NCBI GenBank assembly: GCA_020216745.1 | Contig: JAIWNQ010000294.1 | Location: 1 to 9,024 of the forward strand | Length of the DNA stretch: 9,024 nt | Direction of reading: 5' to 3' | DNA from: Candidatus Hydrogenedens sp. | GTDB lineage: Bacteria; Hydrogenedentota; Hydrogenedentia; Hydrogenedentales; Hydrogenedentaceae | The notes under the pieces: model-generated | Told to the model about the DNA's origin: nothing | Seen by the model: the letters and a program-made list of their open reading frames with translations, nothing else | Database searches by the model: none | Program-made: the position numbers and the translations under genes | Part shown: piece after piece, positions 7,070-9,024 of the stretch | How positions within the stretch are numbered: the stretch's first letter is position 1 | Layout: every line of letters starts with the position of its first letter

Positions 7070-8488
7070 ATGCTAAAAAAATCGTTATTCACAAGAACCA
7101 TTGTCATTACATTTTCTTTGATTGTATGCCACATCTCGGGATACTCATGGCAACACCACCCATTATTTACACGCGCAGTAATGGAAACGATGCCTGAGGT
7201 CGCAAATGCTTCCGCTGTACAGGCTGAATCATTAGAGAACTTCCTCATCGCAGAAGAGCAAGGATTAGCCCAAGTTTTAGCCAATGTCGAAGCGTGGGCA
7301 CAGAAAAATGTCACTGCCTATGCACCTTGCCCAAATAATCTGGTCTTCACACCCACAGGAAGTGCACAAGACATTCGTCAACGCTTTTTCAACGCAATAC
7401 GAATCAACCCCAACACAAAAACACCCCTTTATTACGTAGGATATGCAGACCAACCACCAGAAGGTAAAACACTTCTAAATATCAATGAAGTATGCATCCT
7501 GAGCAATACTAAAGAATTTGAACTATTTTGTTTCATCGCACTTAACGAAGGTGAAGAAGTAATGCCTATAGATGTTTTGGCCTCCGCCTCAAATGAACCC
7601 GATTATGGTATAGATACAGGACTATTCAAGGATAATCAAACTGAGGTCGGGGCTATATACGGATTTGGTGTCCAACCTTTCGGAAATCCAAATCTTGACT
7701 TCGGTTCCCAGGCACCATTCCACATGGGCTTCTTCCATGAAAATCCTATTATAACACTCTTTGCACCCTTCCTCAAACAGTCATATACCGAGTATCGTAT
7801 TTACCTTTATAAAGAACTTGCAAAATTTGCCTTTGCCACAGGACATAATTATTGGGGCTGGCGATTCTCTGGCTGGGGATTACATTACATAGGCGATTTG
7901 TCCATGCCATACCATACCACCGCACTCCCTGGCTATTCAGCACTGAGAATGCTCTGGATTTACCTGTTAGATATTTTAGGTTGGCACACCCCAAAAAATA
8001 ATGCAGTCCAGCTCTCATCCAACCGTCATTTAGCTATCGAAACATTCATGGGCAGACTATACCTTAATGCAATACACTATTACGATGACCCTTTCCAAAT
8101 CCTTGAAGGACTATCAAATGCTAAAATGCATAACAATATTATTAGTGGTTATAATAATAAATGCTGGTGGAGAAACCAATGTGTCCTTGAAGAAGGAAAA
8201 ATCCCTGAATACAATGACAGTCTACCAAAAGATTGCCTTGCATGGCGTTCACATAACTGGTCAAAAACATTAGACCGACTGATTTCTAAAACCTTGCCTG
8301 ATAGATTTGTTAATGACCCGAGTGTGGAATTAAACGACCTTGAAGAACGATATGACATTGTGGATATTACATTGTCAAATACCAAATTTGAAAAGGTTCG
8401 TGAATTAGTCGACACTGCCAATGCTTCATTATCATTATTTAACTATTACGGCAAAAGCTACCTAAAAACAATCCTAAACCTCCCATAA
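7070..8488 (+). CDS. Secreted zinc-dependent phospholipase C / P1-nuclease-like protein
   Basis: A 472-residue exported protein resembling zinc-dependent phospholipase C and S1/P1 nucleases, which share one helical fold with three zinc ions. Residues 1-26 form a signal peptide (MLKK, hydrophobic core, GYS cleavage motif), leaving Trp27 as the mature N-terminus. In these families the N-terminal Trp itself binds zinc. HYIGDLSMPYH (272-282) has H272, D276 and H282 at the same spacing as H118, D122 and H128 of Bacillus cereus phospholipase C, and H320/E324 match the H142/E146 pair. H29 or H30, D178 or D182 in EPDYGID, and H218 in PFHMGFFHE are candidates for the remaining ligands. At about 446 mature residues it is much longer than the 245-residue B. 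cereus enzyme, with additions before residue 175, between 282 and 320, and at the C-terminus. It follows the importer operon by 171 bp with its own promoter candidate. Whether it cuts lipids, nucleic acid or something else is not decidable here. Confidence 0.75.
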   Translation: MLKKSLFTRTIVITFSLIVCHISGYSWQHHPLFTRAVMETMPEVANASAVQAESLENFLIAEEQGLAQVLANVEAWAQKNVTAYAPCPNNLVFTPTGSAQDIRQRFFNAIRINPNTKTPLYYVGYADQPPEGKTLLNINEVCILSNTKEFELFCFIALNEGEEVMPIDVLASASNEPDYGIDTGLFKDNQTEVGAIYGFGVQPFGNPNLDFGSQAPFHMGFFHENPIITLFAPFLKQSYTEYRIYLYKELAKFAFATGHNYWGWRFSGWGLHYIGDLSMPYHTTALPGYSALRMLWIYLLDILGWHTPKNNAVQLSSNRHLAIETFMGRLYLNAIHYYDDPFQILEGLSNAKMHNNIISGYNNKCWWRNQCVLEEGKIPEYNDSLPKDCLAWRSHNWSKTLDRLISKTLPDRFVNDPSVELNDLEERYDIVDITLSNTKFEKVRELVDTANASLSLFNYYGKSYLKTILNLP

Positions 8489-8551
8489 CAGATTAAAATC
8501 CAAAATTTATTATCCTAAACTAACACGGCTATAAATGTCTTAAAATTATCC
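8489..8551. other. Spacer after phospholipase-like gene
   Basis: Short AT-rich stretch from the stop codon to the right repeat. No hairpin followed by a T-run is present, so termination, if intrinsic, is not evident here. Confidence 0.4.
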
Positions 8552-8580
8552 ATTCCCAAAAAGTATCTACAGAACCATGC

Positions 8581-8621
8581 GTTCGCACTAAAAAGTGAAC
8601 GTGTGTAAGGGGATTATCCCC
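8581..8621 (+). other. Two adjacent small hairpins in right repeat
   Basis: CACT (8586-8589) pairs with AGTG (8594-8597) across an AAAA loop, extended past a two-base bulge by GTT and AAC. Next, GGGGA (8609-8613) pairs with TCCCC (8617-8621). Both are present in the left copy (about 379-420), there with small weakening changes. Confidence 0.55.
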
Positions 8622-8684
8622 ACTCCTGAATGGATTGATTACACTACAATCATCATTTGCAGTGGAGAAAAATCGTTTTTTTGG

Positions 8685-8702
8685 GGGAGCAGGGATGCTC
8701 CC
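8685..8702 (+). other. Conserved stem-loop inside right repeat
   Basis: GGGAGCAGGGATGCTCCC is a perfect 7-bp stem with a GGGA loop, the exact complement of the left-hand hairpin at 298-315. A T-run precedes it on the plus strand, so it is not positioned as an intrinsic terminator for the gene upstream. Confidence 0.7.
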
Positions 8703-8774
8703 GATACATTATACCTTTAGAAAAGAAATGAACAACAGAGGGCATGGAGATAAAGGGATAAAGAATTGAGAAAA

Positions 8775-8800
8775 CTCTGTGGTTCTCTGTGCACTCTGTG
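8775..8800 (-). repeat. Triple CACAGAG direct repeat, right copy
   Basis: CTCTGTG at 8775, 8785 and 8794 mirrors the left triplet with the same unit spacing. The flanking bases are also well conserved (AGAATTGAGAAAA on the left side), making this one of the best-kept parts of the repeat. Confidence 0.75.
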
Positions 8801-9024
8801 GTTAGGTTTTCTTTGCAGTATGTAATTGCAAAGTATAAGACACGCGCAGAAGTGGCTGGGATACTATGAATATTTTTTTGCGATGATGCAAAAAATTAAA
8901 TAAAAAAAATGATATTTAAAGTTGAATTTTATTTTTTATTTTGGTAAGATAAAAATAAATTTGAAATTAAATATATGAGATAGTTTAAAATTTAATCTGA
9001 AGAATAGTATAATTTGGTGAAGAA

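Larger units (their letters stand above)
8552..8950 (-). repeat. Right copy of the ~400-bp long inverted repeat
   Basis: The reverse complement of this stretch matches 59-448. The conserved blocks come in mirrored order: AAGTATCTACAGAACC (8561-8576), GTTCGCACTAAAAAGTGAAC (8581-8600), GGGGATTATCCCC (8609-8621), GAATGGATTGATTACACTAC (8628-8647), the hairpin at 8685-8702, TACATTATACCTTTAG near 8705, the CTCTGTG triplet at 8775-8800, TACTATGAATA near 8862, and TTGGTAAGAT at 8941-8950. It starts about 64 bases past the stop of the phospholipase-like gene. No coding frame or transposase lies within it. Confidence 0.85.

Overview
This is an AT-rich bacterial window, roughly 40% GC by eye. It holds five protein genes, two on the minus strand and three on the plus strand, arranged divergently and bracketed by a pair of imperfect inverted repeats of about 390-400 bp. 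A dispersed intergenic repeat with CACAGAG triplets, a solute-binding protein fused to a permease, and a mature-Trp zinc phospholipase-like protein fit an uncultured environmental Gram-negative lineage, perhaps PVC-like or Hydrogenedentota-like. That placement is a low-confidence inference; no rRNA or other marker gene is present.

Layout. 1-583: no gene; left copy of the long repeat (59-448). 584-2617, minus strand: larB followed by larC, two of the enzymes that make the nickel-pincer nucleotide (NPN) cofactor. larE and any NPN-dependent enzyme are absent from the window. 2618-2757: short divergent control region. 2758-6898, plus strand: two overlapping genes for a MalFG-type ABC importer of unusual build. 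The first protein joins a secreted family-1 solute-binding protein through a membrane anchor to a complete MalF-type permease. The second is a MalG-type permease with about 270 extra residues between its first and second membrane helices. The ATPase is not here. 6899-7069: intergenic region with two 16-bp sites, 90 bp apart, each one base from the chromosomal parS consensus, plus a consensus -10 box. 7070-8488: a secreted zinc-dependent phospholipase C / P1-nuclease-like protein whose metal ligands can be placed on those of the Bacillus cereus enzyme. 8489-9024: no gene; right copy of the repeat (8552-8950).

How they may work together. The importer genes form one operon and build one machine, probably for a sugar or oligosaccharide. 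The phospholipase-like gene follows with its own promoter and ribosome binding site, so shared regulation is not assured. LarB and LarC act in sequence on one cofactor intermediate. No direct link between cofactor synthesis and the transporter is visible. The strongest unusual signals are the parS-like pair, the two rearranged permeases, and the long inverted repeats, which sit just downstream of the last gene on each side in the same orientation relative to transcription.
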